Below, in pieces: positions 33,905 through 45,860 of a DNA stretch of 64,000 nucleotides. The first letter of the stretch is position 1. Each line of letters opens with the position of its first letter. The notes under the pieces are model-generated. The model was given only the letters and a program-made list of their open reading frames with translations. It ran no database searches and was not told the DNA's origin. The DNA is from Siphonodentalium dalli (Eukaryota > Mollusca > Scaphopoda > Gadilida > Siphonodentaliidae): the NCBI GenBank assembly GCA_032622095.1, contig CP136066.1:65726278-65790277 (forward strand), given 5' to 3'. Both the position numbers and the translations under genes were made by a program.

Positions 33905-35628
33905 TATACTTCCATGGTGTAACCAAGGAAGTATATTGTTTTTCTATTGGGGTAGTTTTCCGTTATTTGAAAATACTCAGAAACTAATTGCAACAGGACC
34001 GCGAAATCTTTAACGAATATAGGCATCTAAGGTCTACTAAAGATAATAATATCCGGATTTCGGCCCATTGTTTCAAGACAGAGTTATAGCCCTTATTCGA
34101 TTATTTTTCATTATTATTATTATACTACAGTATTTTTCAACGCCCAAATCTCTGAATGTATTAGTACTAGAAAACTCAAGTTTGGTAAGTATGTTGGGGG
34201 TAAATGAGTTCTATGCCTTTGGCCCATAACGGATATTGTCCGCATTTAACCCGTGGAGTTATCTCCCTTTATATGAAAAAATGTCATTTTATTATCTCGG
34301 AAATTATAAGGAGCAGAGCATCGAAAATTGGACCGTATGTACACCTCGGTATGCGCTACTGCCCACGGGCATCAAAACTTGTGTCCGCGCTTTCCCTGAA
34401 GAGTTACCGCCCATAAACAGGGGAACCTCTATTTTATTGTACTCTGTTGTTCTCCCGTATCATTCCAGATAACTGCATTTGGTTTTCATAGCCGTGATGA
34501 CCGTTCTCAGTTTAGTCCGAAAAAGAAATTTTAACAGGGTCGGCCATATATTTTTACACTGATGTGGTGGCAAAATTTTCTCAAAAATGTTTTTTTGATC
34601 GATATTCATCTATTTAAGTATATGCATTCCCTGAACGAAAACAAACCCAAACCAAGAAGGATTTTTGAAATCCGATAAGAATTTCAAGAGTTACAGGCCC
34701 TCAAATTTTGCAGTTTGGGATATGTGCTTGTGACCACATCTCCTCCGAAGATGTCGAAGTTTGGATGTCAACTGATACGCCAACGTGTCCGGACGAAAGA
34801 GTGCACGTGGTGGGCCAAATTTTGCCAGTGTCTGTCCATTATTGTGGGTATGGGGAGGGGTGGTCCGTGGTACCAATTTTTAATTCTTATCGGAATAAGA
34901 TGAAACTTGGAATTTAACATCTACAACACCACCCGATCTAGAAACTGAACGAATTTCGAAATTCCATTGAAAACTGACAAAGTTAGGGTCCTCAAATTTT
35001 GCAATTTTGGGCCCATGTGCTTGATAACACATCTCCTCCGAAGATGTCGAACTTTGAATGTCATCTGATACGCCAATGTGTGTAGGCTGAAGAGAGCACG
35101 CGGTGTGCCAAATTTTGCCAGTGTCGGTTCAGTGTTGTGGGTCAGGGGAGGGGTGGTCCGAGGTACAAAAATTTATTTCGTCTCCGAATTATATGAAACT
35201 TGGAATATAATATCTACCATACACGTTAATAACAAATCTGAAAACAGATCGTAAATCCGTTAAAAACTGGCGGAGATTTTGGAACTCAAAGTTTGAATAT
35301 GGGCCCTTATTCTTTCCAATAACCAAAATGTTCTTCTTTTCCGAATCAGATGAAATTTATAATATGCAATCTCAGTAAGTAGCATATAACAACACTTAAA
35401 CAATTTTAAAATCCATTGGAAAATCACGGAGTTATGGTCCTTCAAAATTGCATTTTGGGCCTGGTGTGACAATTTCACAATCCCGTCACCCAATTTCGAG
35501 GCAGGAGTGGGGTCAATTATAAACACTTGAGATAAACACACAAATGTTAAGGACAGTACACAATCATCTTACTTCATATTTCCCATCCCTAAACTGCGAA
35601 TTGTTCAGTTCATGATTTGCCCTATTAT
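33905..35628 (+). repeat. Array unit U1 (1724 bp)
   Basis: Starts with the 31-bp imperfect palindrome TATACTTCCATGGTGTAACC...GGAAGTATA. Body landmarks: AATACTCAGAAACTAATTGC, CATAACGGATATTGTCCGC, TTATTATCTCGGAAATTATA, TCCTCCGAAGATGTCGAA (twice, with ~290-bp sub-units) and GGGTCAATTATAAACACTTG. The two overlapping 70- and 78-codon frames recur in each unit simply because the DNA is copied. No protein domain. Confidence 0.9.
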
Positions 35629-36510
35629 TATACTTCCATGGTGTAACCAAGGAAGTATATTGTTTTTCTATTGGGGTTGTTTTCCGTTTATTTGAAAATA
35701 CTCAGAAACTAATTGCAGCAGGACCGCGAAATCTTTAACGAATATAGGCATCTGAGGTCTACTAAAGATAATGATATCCGGATTTCGGCCCATTGTTTCA
35801 AAACTGAGTTATAGCCCTTATTCGATTATTTTTCATTATTATTATTATACTACAGTATTTTTCAACGCCCAAATCTCTGAATGTATTAGTACTAGAAAAC
35901 TCAAGTTTGGTAAGTATGTTGGGGTAAATGGGTTCTATGCCTTTGGCTCATAACGGATATTGTCCGCATTTAACCCGTGGAGTTATCTCCCTTTATATGA
36001 AAAAATGTCATTTTATTATCTCGGAAATTATAAGGAGCAGAGCATCGAAAATTGGACCGTATGTACACCTCGGTATGCCCTACTGCTCACGGGCATCAAA
36101 ACTTGTGTCCACGCTTTCCCTGAAGAGTTACCGCCCATAAACAGGGGAACCTCTATTTTATTGTACTCTGTTGTTTTCCCGTATCATTCCAGATAACTGC
36201 ATTTGGTTTTCATAGCCGTGATAACCGTTCTCAGTTTAGTCCGAAAAAGAAATTTTAACAGGGTCGGCCATATATTTTTACACTGATGTGGGGGCAAATT
36301 TTTCTCAAAAATGTTTTTTTGATCGATATTCATCTATTTAAGTATATGCATTCCCTGAACGAAAACAAACCCAAACCAAGAAGGATTTTTGAAATCCGAT
36401 AAGAATTGCAAGAGTTACAGGCCGTCAAATTTTGCAGTTTGGGACATGTGCTTGTGACCACATCTCCTCCGAAGATGTCGAAGTTTGGATGTCAACTGAT
36501 ACGCCAACGT
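35629..36510 (+). repeat. Array unit U2, truncated (882 bp)
   Basis: Begins with the 31-bp palindrome and stops at GCCAACGT where the 3613-bp duplication restarts. Its variants (AATGGGTTCTATGCC, CTGCTCACGGGC, GCAAGAGTTACAGGCCGTC) match U5 and not its positional partner U4. Confidence 0.9.
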
Positions 36511-39500
36511 GTAATATTATATTACAATAAAATATGTTTTAAAAAAAGACACGATATAAGACTTATATATGTATTTGGGGTGGTGGGGTCAATTGTGCGA
36601 AATTCCCCTGACTATATATCTCCTAGTTTTTTTTATTTTTATGCATTTTAGTTAAATAAAGTGGGAGTTTTGGGGTAAATATGAGAATCTCTATCAATTA
36701 GTGGAAAATCTTCGGCGTGACGTCATCGCATGCGCTAATATTAAACGTGTGTCTTACCAATAATTATGAAGCTGATTTTGTGAGTTAATTATGTGATAAA
36801 TATAGTTACGATGTACATGTAGGTTGTATACAATGCTATGTATTGGCATCAAGCTAATACTATTCCGAAATTTGCCTTGCCAACTCAACATCATGCAATG
36901 TTAAAATAGCACATAACAGTCGGGATCATATGATTCAATATAACCATACTGTATTATATTGATGCCCAAAGTAAGGTAGACATATATTTTGCATTGTGTT
37001 GTGTCGGGGACAGCCCGTCAATAATTATTAAAAAAACAGGCGTCCTATTTGAACATATATTTTACCATTAACTTGCGATGAACGCTCTTTATTGGAATAA
37101 TGCATAGCCCTTGCATACCATGTCCTCAACAGAACAACGAGATATGACCGAAATAAGAACAGTCTCACGCATACAGCGATGCGTTCATAAGCACTGCGCT
37201 CTCGTCGCACACCGTTCCGATACGCGCGCCGAATCTGGAGCGTAATTAGATACAGCGCCGATCTCAGCGCGTTTACGCGCTGTATCTGGCGGGCCGGGTA
37301 AGGTCAGATCCGATATATCGTAGCGAGGAAGTGTATTGTTTTTGTACTGGCGCCGTTTTCCGTTTATTTGGAAATACTCAGAAAGTAATTGCAGTAGAAA
37401 CAAAAAACCTGTAGCGAATATGTAGGCATCTGAGGTCTACTAAAAATAAAGGTATCCGCATGTCGGTCCAATGTTTCTTGACGGAGTTATGGCCCTTTTT
37501 CGATTATTTTTCATTATTATACTTCCATGGTGTAACCAAGGAAGTATATTGTTTTTCTATTGGGGTAGTTTTCCGTTATTTGAAAATACTCAGAAACTAA
37601 TTGCAACAGGACCGCGAAATCTTTAACGAATATAGGCATCTAAGGTCTACTAAAGATAAGATATCCGGATTTCGGCCCATTGTTTCAAGACTGAGTTATA
37701 GCCCTTATTCGATTATTTTTCATTATTATTATTATACTACAGTATTTTTCAACGCCCAAATCTCTGAATGTATTAGTACTAGAAAACTCAAGTTTGGTAA
37801 GTATGTTGGGGGTAAATGAGTTCTATGCCTTTGGCCCATAACGGATATTGTCCGCATTTAACCCGTGGAGTTATCTTCCTTTATATGAAAAAATTTCATT
37901 TTATTATCTCGGAAATTATAAGGAGCAGAGCATCGAAAATTGGACCGTATGTACACCTCGGTATGCGCTACTGCCCACGGGCATCAAAACTTGTGTCCGC
38001 GCTTTCCCTGAAGAGTTACCGCCCATAAACAGGGGAACCTCTATTTTATTGTACTCTGTTGTTCTCCCGTATCATTCCAGATAACTGCATTTGGTTTTCA
38101 TAGCCGTGATGACCGTTCTCAGTTTAGTCCGAAAAAGAAATTTTAACAGGGTCGGACATATATTTTTACACTGATGTGGGGGCAAAATTTTCTCAAAAAT
38201 GTTTTTTTGATCGATATTCATCTATTTAAGTATATGCATTCCCTGAACGAAAACAAACCCAAACCAAGAAGGATTTTTGAAATCCGATAAGAATTTCAAG
38301 AGTTACAGGCCCTCAAATTTTGCAGTTTGGGATATGTGCTTGTGACCACATCTCCTCCGAAGATGTCGAAGTTTGGATGTCAACTGATACGCCAACGTGT
38401 GCGGACGAAAGAGTGCACGCGGTGGGCCAAATTTTGCCAGTGTCTGTCCATTATTGTGGGTATGGGGAGGGGTGGTCCGTGGTACCAATTTTTAATTCTT
38501 ATCGGAATAAGATGAAACTTGGAATTTAACATCTACAACACCACCCGATCTAGAAACTGAACGAATTTCGAAATTCCATTGAAAACTGACAAAGTTAGGG
38601 TCCTCAAATTTTGCAATTTTGGGCCCATGTGCTTGATAACACATCTCATCCGAAGATGTTGAACTTTGAATGTCATCTGATACGCCAATGTGTGTAGGCT
38701 GAAGAGAGCACGCGGTGTGCCAAATTTTGCCAGTGTCGGTTCAGTGTTGTGGGTCAGGGGAGGGGTGGTCCGAGGTACAAAAATTTATTTCGTCTCCGAA
38801 TTATATGAAACTTGGAATATAATATCTACCATACACGTTAATAACAAATCTGAAAACAGATCGTAAATCCGTTAAAAACTGGCGGAGATTTTGGAACTCA
38901 AAGTTTGAATATGGGCCCTTATTCTTTCCAATAACCAAAATGTTCTTCTTTTCCGAATCAGATGAAATTTATAAAATGCAATCTCAGTAAGTAGCATATA
39001 ACAACACTTAAAACAATTTTAAAATCCATTGGAAAATCACGGAGTTATGGTCCTTCAAAATTGCATTTTGGGCCTGGTGTGACAATTTCCCAATCCCGTC
39101 ACCCAATTTCGAGGCAGGAGTGGGGTCAATTATAAACACTTGAGATAAACACACAAATGTTAAGGACAGTACACAATCATCTTACTTCATATTTCCCATC
39201 CCTAAACTGCGAATTGTTCAGTTCATGATTTGACCTATTATTATACTTCCATGGTGTAACCAAGGAAGTATATTGTTTTTCTATTGGGGTTGTTTTCCGT
39301 TTATTTGAAAATACTCAGAAACTAATTGCAGCAGGACCGCGAAATCTTTAACGAATATAGGCATCTAAGGTCTACTAAAGATAATGATATCCGGATTTCG
39401 GCCCATTGTTTCAAGACTGAGTTATAGCCCTTATTCGATTATTTTTCATTATTATTATTATACTACAGTATTTTTCAACGCCCAAATCTCTGAATGTATT

Positions 39501-40123
39501 AGTACTAGAAAACTCAAGTTTGGTAAGTATGTTGGGGGTAAATGAGTTCTATGCCTTTGGCCCATAACGGATATTGTCCGCATTTAACCCGTGGAGTTAT
39601 CTTCCTTTATATGAAAAAATTTCATTTTATTATCTCGGAAATTATAAGGAGCAGAGCATCGAAAATTGGACCGTATGTACACCTCGGTATGCGCTACTGC
39701 CCACGGGCATCAAAACTTGTGTCCGCGCTTTCCCTGAAGAGTTACCGCCCATAAACAGGGGAACCTCTATTTTATTGTACTCTGTTGTTCTCCCGTATCA
39801 TTCCAGATAACTGCATTTGGTTTTCATAGCCGTAATGACCGTTCTCAGTTTAGTCCGAAAAAGAAATTTTAACAGGGTCGGACATATATTTTTACACTGA
39901 TGTGGGGGCAAAATTTTCTCAAAAATGTTTTTTTGATCGATATTCATCTATTTAAGTATATGCATTCCCTGAACGAAAACAAACCCAAACCAAGAAGGAT
40001 TTTTGAAATCCGATAAGAATTTCAAGAGTTACAGGCCCTCAAATTTTGCAGTTTGGGACATGTGCTTGTGACCACATCTCCTCCGAAGATGTCGAAGTTT
40101 GGATGTCAACTGATACGCCAACG
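36511..40123 (+). repeat. 3613-bp tandem duplication, copy 2
   Basis: Repeats 32898-36510 with few differences. After 40123 the normal unit sequence continues (GTGCGGACGAAAG), which is what an undisturbed unit should show. This places the duplication junction at 36510/36511. Confidence 0.92.
37518..39241 (+). repeat. Array unit U3 (1724 bp)
   Basis: Full-length unit, near identical to U1. Confidence 0.9.
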
Positions 40124-41259
40124 TGTGCGGACGAAAGAGTGCACGCGGTGGGCCAAATTTTGCCAGTGTCTGTCCATTATTGTGGGTATGGGGAGGGGTG
40201 GTCCGTGGTACCAATTTGTAATTCTTATCGGAATAAGATGAAACTTGGAATTTAACATCTACAACACCACCCGATCTAGAAACTGAACGAATTTCGAAAT
40301 TCCATTGAAAACTGACAAAGTTAGGGTCCTCAAATTTTGCAATTTTGGGCCCATGTGCTTGATAACACATCTCCTCCGAAGATGTCGAACTTTGAATGTC
40401 ATCTGATACGCCAATGTGTGTAGGCTGAAGAGAGCACGCGGTGTGCCAAATTTTGCCAGTGTCTGTCTATTATTGTGGGTATGGGGAGGGGTGGTCCGTG
40501 GTACCAATTTTAATTCTTATCGGAATAAGATGAAACTTGGAATTTAACATCTACAACACCACCCGATCTAGAAACTGAACGAATTTCGAAATTCCATTGA
40601 AAACTGACAAAGTTAGGGTCCTCAAATTTTGCAATTTTGGGCCCATGTGCTTGATAACACATCTCCTCCGAAGATGTCGAACTTTGAATGTCATCTGATA
40701 CGCCAATGTGTGTAGGCTGAAGAGAGCACGCGGTGTGCCAAATTTTGCCAGTGTCGGTTCAGTGTTGTGGGTCAGGGGAGGGGTGGTCCGAGGTACAAAA
40801 ATTTATTTCGTCTCCGAATTATATGAAACTTGGAATATAATATCTACCATACACGTTAATAACAAATCTGAAAACAGATCGTAAATCCGTTAAAAACTGG
40901 CAGAGATTTTGGAACTCAAAGTTTGAATATGGGCCCTTATTCTTTCCAATAACCAAAATGTTCTTCTTTTCCGAATCAGATGAAATTTATAATATGCAAT
41001 CTCAGTAAGTAGCATATAACAACACTTAAAACAATTTTAAAATCCATTGGAAAATCACGGAGTTATGGTCCTTCAAAATTGCATTTTGGGCCTGGTGTGA
41101 CAATTTCCCAATCCCGTCACCCAATTTCGAGGCAGGAGTGGGGTCAATTATAAACACTTGAGATAAACACACAAATGTTAAGGACAGTACACAATCATCT
41201 TACTTCATATTTCCCATCCCTAAACTGCGAATTGTTCAGTTCATGATTTGCCCTATTAT
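39242..41259 (+). repeat. Array unit U4 with an extra 292-bp sub-unit
   Basis: Same start palindrome and order as U1, lengthened to 2018 bp by a 292-bp tandem duplication (ACAACACCACCCGATCTAGA at 40261 and 40553). Confidence 0.9.
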
Positions 41260-42475
41260 TATACTTCCATGGTGTAACCAAGGAAGTATATTGTTTTTCT
41301 ATTGGGGTTGTTTTCCGTTTATTTGAAAATACTCAGAAACTAATTGCAGCAGGACCGCGAAATCTTTAACGAATATAGGCATCTGAGGTCTACTAAAGAT
41401 AATGATATCCGGATTTCGGCCCATTGTTTCAAAACTGAGTTATAGCCCTTATTCGATTATTTTTCATTATTATTATTATACTACAGTATTTTTCAACGCC
41501 CAAATCTCTGAATGTATTAGTACTAGAAAACTCAAGTTTGGTAAGTATGTTGGGGTAAATGGGTTCTATGCCTTTGGCTCATAACGGATATTGTCCGCAT
41601 TTAACCCGTGGAGTTATCTCCCTTTATATGAAAAAATGTCATTTTATTATCTCGGAAATTATAAGGAGCAGAGCATCGAAAATTGGACCGTATATACACC
41701 TCGGTATGCCCTACTGCTCACGGGCATCAAAACTTGTGTCCGCGCTTTCCCTGAAGAGTTACCGCCCATAAACAGGGGAACCTCTATTTTATTGTACTCT
41801 GTTGTTTTCCCGTATCATTCCAGATAACTGCATTTGGTTTTCATAGCCGTGATAACCGTTCTCAGTTTAGTCCGAAAAAGAAATTTTAACAGGGTCGGAC
41901 ATATATTTTTACACTGATGTGGGGGCAAATTTTTCTCAAAAATGTTTTTTTGATCGATATTCATCTATTTAAGTATATGCATTCCCTGAACGAAAACAAA
42001 CCCAAACCAAGAAGGATTTTTGAAATCCGATAAGAATTGCAAGAGTTACAGGCCGTCAAATTTTGCAGTTTGGGACATGTGCTTGTAACCACATCTCCTC
42101 CGAAGATGTCGAAGTTTGGATGTCAACTGATACGCCAACGTGTGCGGACGAAAGAGTGCACGCGGTGGGCCAAATTTTGCCAGTGTCTGTTCATTATTTT
42201 GGGTATGGGGAGGGGTGGTCCGTGGTACCAATTTTTAATTCTTATCGGAATAAGATGAAACTTGGAATTTAACATCTACAACACCACCCGATCTAGAAAC
42301 TTTGGGCCTGGTGTGACAATTTCCCAATCCTGTCACCCAATTTCGAGGCAGGAGTGGGGTCAATTATAAACACTTGAGATCAACACACAAATGTTAAGGA
42401 CAGTACACAATAATCTTACTTCATATTTTCCATCCCTAAACTGCGAATTGTTCAGTTCATGATTCGCCCTATTAT
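41260..42475 (+). repeat. Array unit U5 with internal deletion
   Basis: Matches the unit until CCACCCGATCTAGAAAC (42300), then jumps to TTTGGGCCTGGTGTGAC. About 0.5 kb of the normal unit is missing. Confidence 0.9.
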
Positions 42476-44007
42476 TATACTTCCATGGTGTAACCAAGGA
42501 AGTATATTGTTTTTCTATTGGGGTAGTTTTCCGTTAATTTGAAAATACTCAGAAACTAATTGCAGCAGGACCGCGAAATCTTTAACGAATATAGGCATCT
42601 GAGGTCTACTAAAGATAATGATATCCGGATTTCGGCCCATTGTTTCAAGACAGAGTTATAGCCCTTATTCGATTATTTTTCATTATTATTATTATAATCT
42701 CTGAATGTATTAGTACTAGAAAACTCAAGTTTGGTAAGTATGTTGGAGTAAATGAGTTCTATGCCCATGGCTCATAACGGATATTGTCCGCATTTAACCC
42801 GTGGAGTTATCTCCCTGTATATGAAAACATGTCATTTTATTATCTCGGAAATTATAAGGAGCAGAGCATCGAAAATTGGACCGTATGCACACCTCCATAT
42901 GCCCTACAGCCCACGGGCATCAAAACTTGTGTCCGCGCTTTCCCTGAGAAGTTACCGCCCATAAATAGGCAAACCTCTATTTGATTTACTATGCTCTACT
43001 CTCGTATCATTCCAGATAACTGCATTTGGATTTCATAGTCGTGTTGGCCGTTGTCAGTTTAGTCCGAGAAAAAAAATTGGACAGGGTCGGGCATATATTT
43101 TGACGCTGGGGGTGGGGGCAAAATTTTCGAAAAAAAAAAGTTTTGATTGACATTCATCTATTTAAGTATGTGGATTCCCTGAATCAAAACAAACCCATAC
43201 CGGGAAGGATTTTTGAAATCCGAGAAGAAATGCAAGAGTTACGGGCCCTCAAAGTTTGCAATTTGGGCCCACGTGCTTGTGTACACATCTCCGAAGATGT
43301 CGAACTGTGGATGTCATCTGATATCCCAGTACGTGGGGTCTGAAGAGAGCACGTTGTTTGCCAAATTTTGCCAGTTTTGGTTCAGTGTTGTGGTTCAGGG
43401 GAGGGGCGGTCCGGGGTACCATGTTTTATTCTTTTCCGAATCAGATGAAACTTTGAATATAACATCTACACCACAAACCGGTCTAGAAACTGAAAAATGT
43501 TCGCAAATCCATTAAAAAATGACAGAGTTGCGGGCCTTCAAACTATGCAAATGTAGGCCCATGTGTTTGTGGACACATCTCCTCCGAAGATGTCGAACGT
43601 AGGATGTCATCTGATATTCCATTGCGTGCGGTCTGAAGAGAGCACGCGGTGTGCCAAATTTTGACATTTTTGGTTTAGTGTTGTGGGTCAGGGGAGGGGC
43701 GGAACGGGGAACCAATTTTGTATTCTTCTCCGAATCAGATGAAACTTTGAATATAACATCTACACCACAAACCGGTCTAGAAACTGAAAAATGTTCGCAA
43801 ATCCATTAAAAAATGACAGAGTTGCGGGCCTTCAAACTATGCAAATGTAGGCCCATGTGTTTGTGGACACATCTCCTCCGAAGATGTCGAACGTAGGATG
43901 TCATCTGATATCCCAGTACGTGCGGTCTGAAGAGAGCACGCGGTGTGCCAAGTTTTGCCAGTGTCGGTTCAGTGTTGTGGGTCAGGGGAGGGGTGGTCCG
44001 AGGTACC
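42476..44007 (+). repeat. Array unit U6, more diverged, split by the 11.2-kb insertion
   Basis: Starts with the palindrome, lacks ~30 bases near 42695, and is clearly more diverged than U1-U5 in its second half, with repeated ~290-bp sub-units. It ends at GGTCCGAGGTACC; the continuation expected from other units (AAAATTTATTTCGTC) is found at 55211. Confidence 0.85.
44004..44007 (+). other. Left copy of presumed TACC target duplication
   Basis: TACC here and at 55207-55210 flank the inserted segment. Four bases alone is weak evidence, but the positions coincide with the break in the array unit. Confidence 0.45.
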
Positions 44008-44089
44008 GATAACAACAAATCAGAGATTTCCAACTCTCTAATTGCAATTGTATAGTTGCTACTGCGTGGGGCATCATTCTCTCATACCG

Positions 44090-44102
44090 CAAGATGGCGC
44101 CG
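44090..44102 (+). promoter_or_regulatory. YY1-like site in LINE 5' region
   Basis: CAAGATGGCGCCG matches the AAGATGGCGGC-type YY1 recognition core. Such a site near the 5' end is known to position transcription start in mammalian L1. Here it lies 82 bases inside the presumed insert and ~240 bases before ORF1. Function is inferred from position. Confidence 0.45.
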
Positions 44103-44327
44103 TAAACATTAAACAAAATTTGGTGGAGAGAAATAATTAAATCTAATTAAGTATCCGACGTGATCGACACTCGTTTTTTGATACACAAGATGAACAACCG
44201 ACAGAAGAACCATTACAGTACTATTTAATCATTTAAAGTAAGGTTAAAAGTGAACTTTGAGGGTGAATTCCCAGCCTGCATTACAACGCCTATTCTCGTG
44301 ATATAGACAATAAACGCCGACAGTAAA

Positions 44328-45290
44328 ATGGCTGATAAAAAACGTCCCCCGGCAAGTTCTACATCTAGCGCCAGTGGCGATGATAGCATGAATGGAGATT
44401 CAAAGAACCCACCTGCTTCTAGAACCAAATCCATTCCATCAAAGAAATTCAAAATGATTGATACAAATTCAAAGACTCAACAGAAATTACAGTTTGTAGC
44501 AGAACAGTCTGACACTGACATAGCTCCCAGCAGTATTGAGGCAGTACTAGCACAAATAAATTCCCAGCTAGATACAATGGTTACCAAAGACTACCATGAC
44601 AAAAGCATCGAACCACTTGTTAAACTGGACAGCTTAAACCAGATAATAACCAAACTAAAATCTGACTTTGATGCAAAAATTGAAGATGCTAAAGATGAGT
44701 GCAGAGGCAAAGCCTTTGATGTGGAAAAAAGGATGGACGACCTAGAAACTGAAATGAATGGCCTCAAGAAAGATATTAATGACAGGGATGACAAAGTAAA
44801 TTCACTTGAGTCAGAAATTAGAGACTTAAAGGACAAAAACAACAAATTGGAGCAACAAACTAGAAAGGATAGCATCAGGATATTTGGCTTACCAGGGGAC
44901 AGCATTAAGGAGTCAGTGGATGAATGTGAGAAGAAATGTGTTGAGTTGATGAATGATAAACTGTCCATGAATATAACACATTGTGATATAGGTATTGCTC
45001 ATAGAATAGGCAAACTCCAACCAGGACAGAAGACTGGGTATTCGCGAAGCATAATATGTCAGTTTGTGTCAAGAAGAACTAAAAATGCTGCTATTAGTAA
45101 TAGGAAACTTCTTAAAGGCTCAGGCATTGTGATCAAAGAAGACCTAACTGAATACAATACTAACTTAATCAAGAAATCTAAAGAAAGAAAAGAAGTTGCA
45201 GACACATGGTCAGTAGGAGGAAAGGTTTATGTGAAATATGTTAATGCATCTAAACCAATCAAACAGATAAAAGATATATCTGATGTGTAA
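44328..45290 (+). CDS. LINE ORF1 protein, intact (320 aa)
   Basis: An uninterrupted 320-codon frame from ATG (context AAAATGG) to TAA. Residues 1-60 are Ser/Lys/Pro-rich and basic. About 95-180 has heptad-like charged sequence predicted to be a coiled coil (DLETEMNGLKKDINDRDDKV, SLESEIRDLKDKNNKLEQQ). About 181-255 looks like the RRM-type fold of L1-like ORF1p (DSIRIFGLPG ... IGIAHRIGK ... SRSIICQFVSRR). About 256-315 resembles the C-terminal domain (LLKGSGIVIKEDLTEYNTN ... VGGKVYVKYVN). Known: such proteins form trimers, bind the element's own RNA and act as nucleic-acid chaperones in the ribonucleoprotein. Odd: ORF2 normally begins within tens of bases, but the next ORF2 is ~4.9 kb away. It is intact while the ORF2 is broken. 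It could also be a domesticated or non-autonomous ORF1-only copy. Confidence 0.82.
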   Translation: MADKKRPPASSTSSASGDDSMNGDSKNPPASRTKSIPSKKFKMIDTNSKTQQKLQFVAEQSDTDIAPSSIEAVLAQINSQLDTMVTKDYHDKSIEPLVKLDSLNQIITKLKSDFDAKIEDAKDECRGKAFDVEKRMDDLETEMNGLKKDINDRDDKVNSLESEIRDLKDKNNKLEQQTRKDSIRIFGLPGDSIKESVDECEKKCVELMNDKLSMNITHCDIGIAHRIGKLQPGQKTGYSRSIICQFVSRRTKNAAISNRKLLKGSGIVIKEDLTEYNTNLIKKSKERKEVADTWSVGGKVYVKYVNASKPIKQIKDISDV

Positions 45291-45860
45291 ATGGTATTTG
45301 CACACAAAGTAATACACATGAAAGTGCACAGTTTTGTATAGTCATGAGCAAACACTGGCTCATGCATCTGCATAAATTAAATAATTTAAATAAATATGCA
45401 TCTGCATATATTAAATAATTATTCTACCAGATTCTATCTTGATTATTTTTTTGATGATTTTATGATATTGATAGTATGTATATAATAGACCCCACTGACA
45501 CATGTGATAGATGGAACACAATACAGTTCTCTTTAAAAAAAAAATGTGCATATGTGCAAATGTCGTTAAAATTATAAATTAAATTGACTAATATATATCA
45601 TAAATAATCTGAATTATCTGGTTATATGGTTCATGAATACCACGAATAAATACTGAGTAGAATCTACAAACAAATTTCTAACACATGAACTAAGTATTTG
45701 CCCCACAAATTTATTATGTGTATATACTAAATACACACACTCATAGCAATACCAGAAAAATCTTACAAGTACAGTATGCATATCAGATTGACAGCTTGAA
45801 GTTGAACAGATAAGTTTGTATATTAGCCATTTCATTGTTATTGTATGCAAATACCATGCT
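45291..45860. other. AT-rich DNA after ORF1
   Basis: Short direct repeat of ATGCATCTGCATA-ATTAAATAATT (about 45362-45425). No ORF2 start and no coding frame. Confidence 0.5.

Larger units (their letters stand above)
32898..36510 (+). repeat. 3613-bp tandem duplication, copy 1
   Basis: Starts GTAATATTATATTACAATAA; the next copy starts with the same bases at 36511. Contains ~1 kb of otherwise single sequence (32898-33904), array unit U1 and a truncated unit U2. The unit-internal junction ...GCCAACGT|GTAATATT... is seen only at 36510/36511. Confidence 0.92.

Noticed and set aside
34204-34472. Overlapping 70- and 78-codon frames repeated in each array unit
   Set aside because: Both frames are equally preserved, as expected when DNA is copied. 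Sequence differences between units do not favour synonymous sites visibly, and no domain is recognisable.
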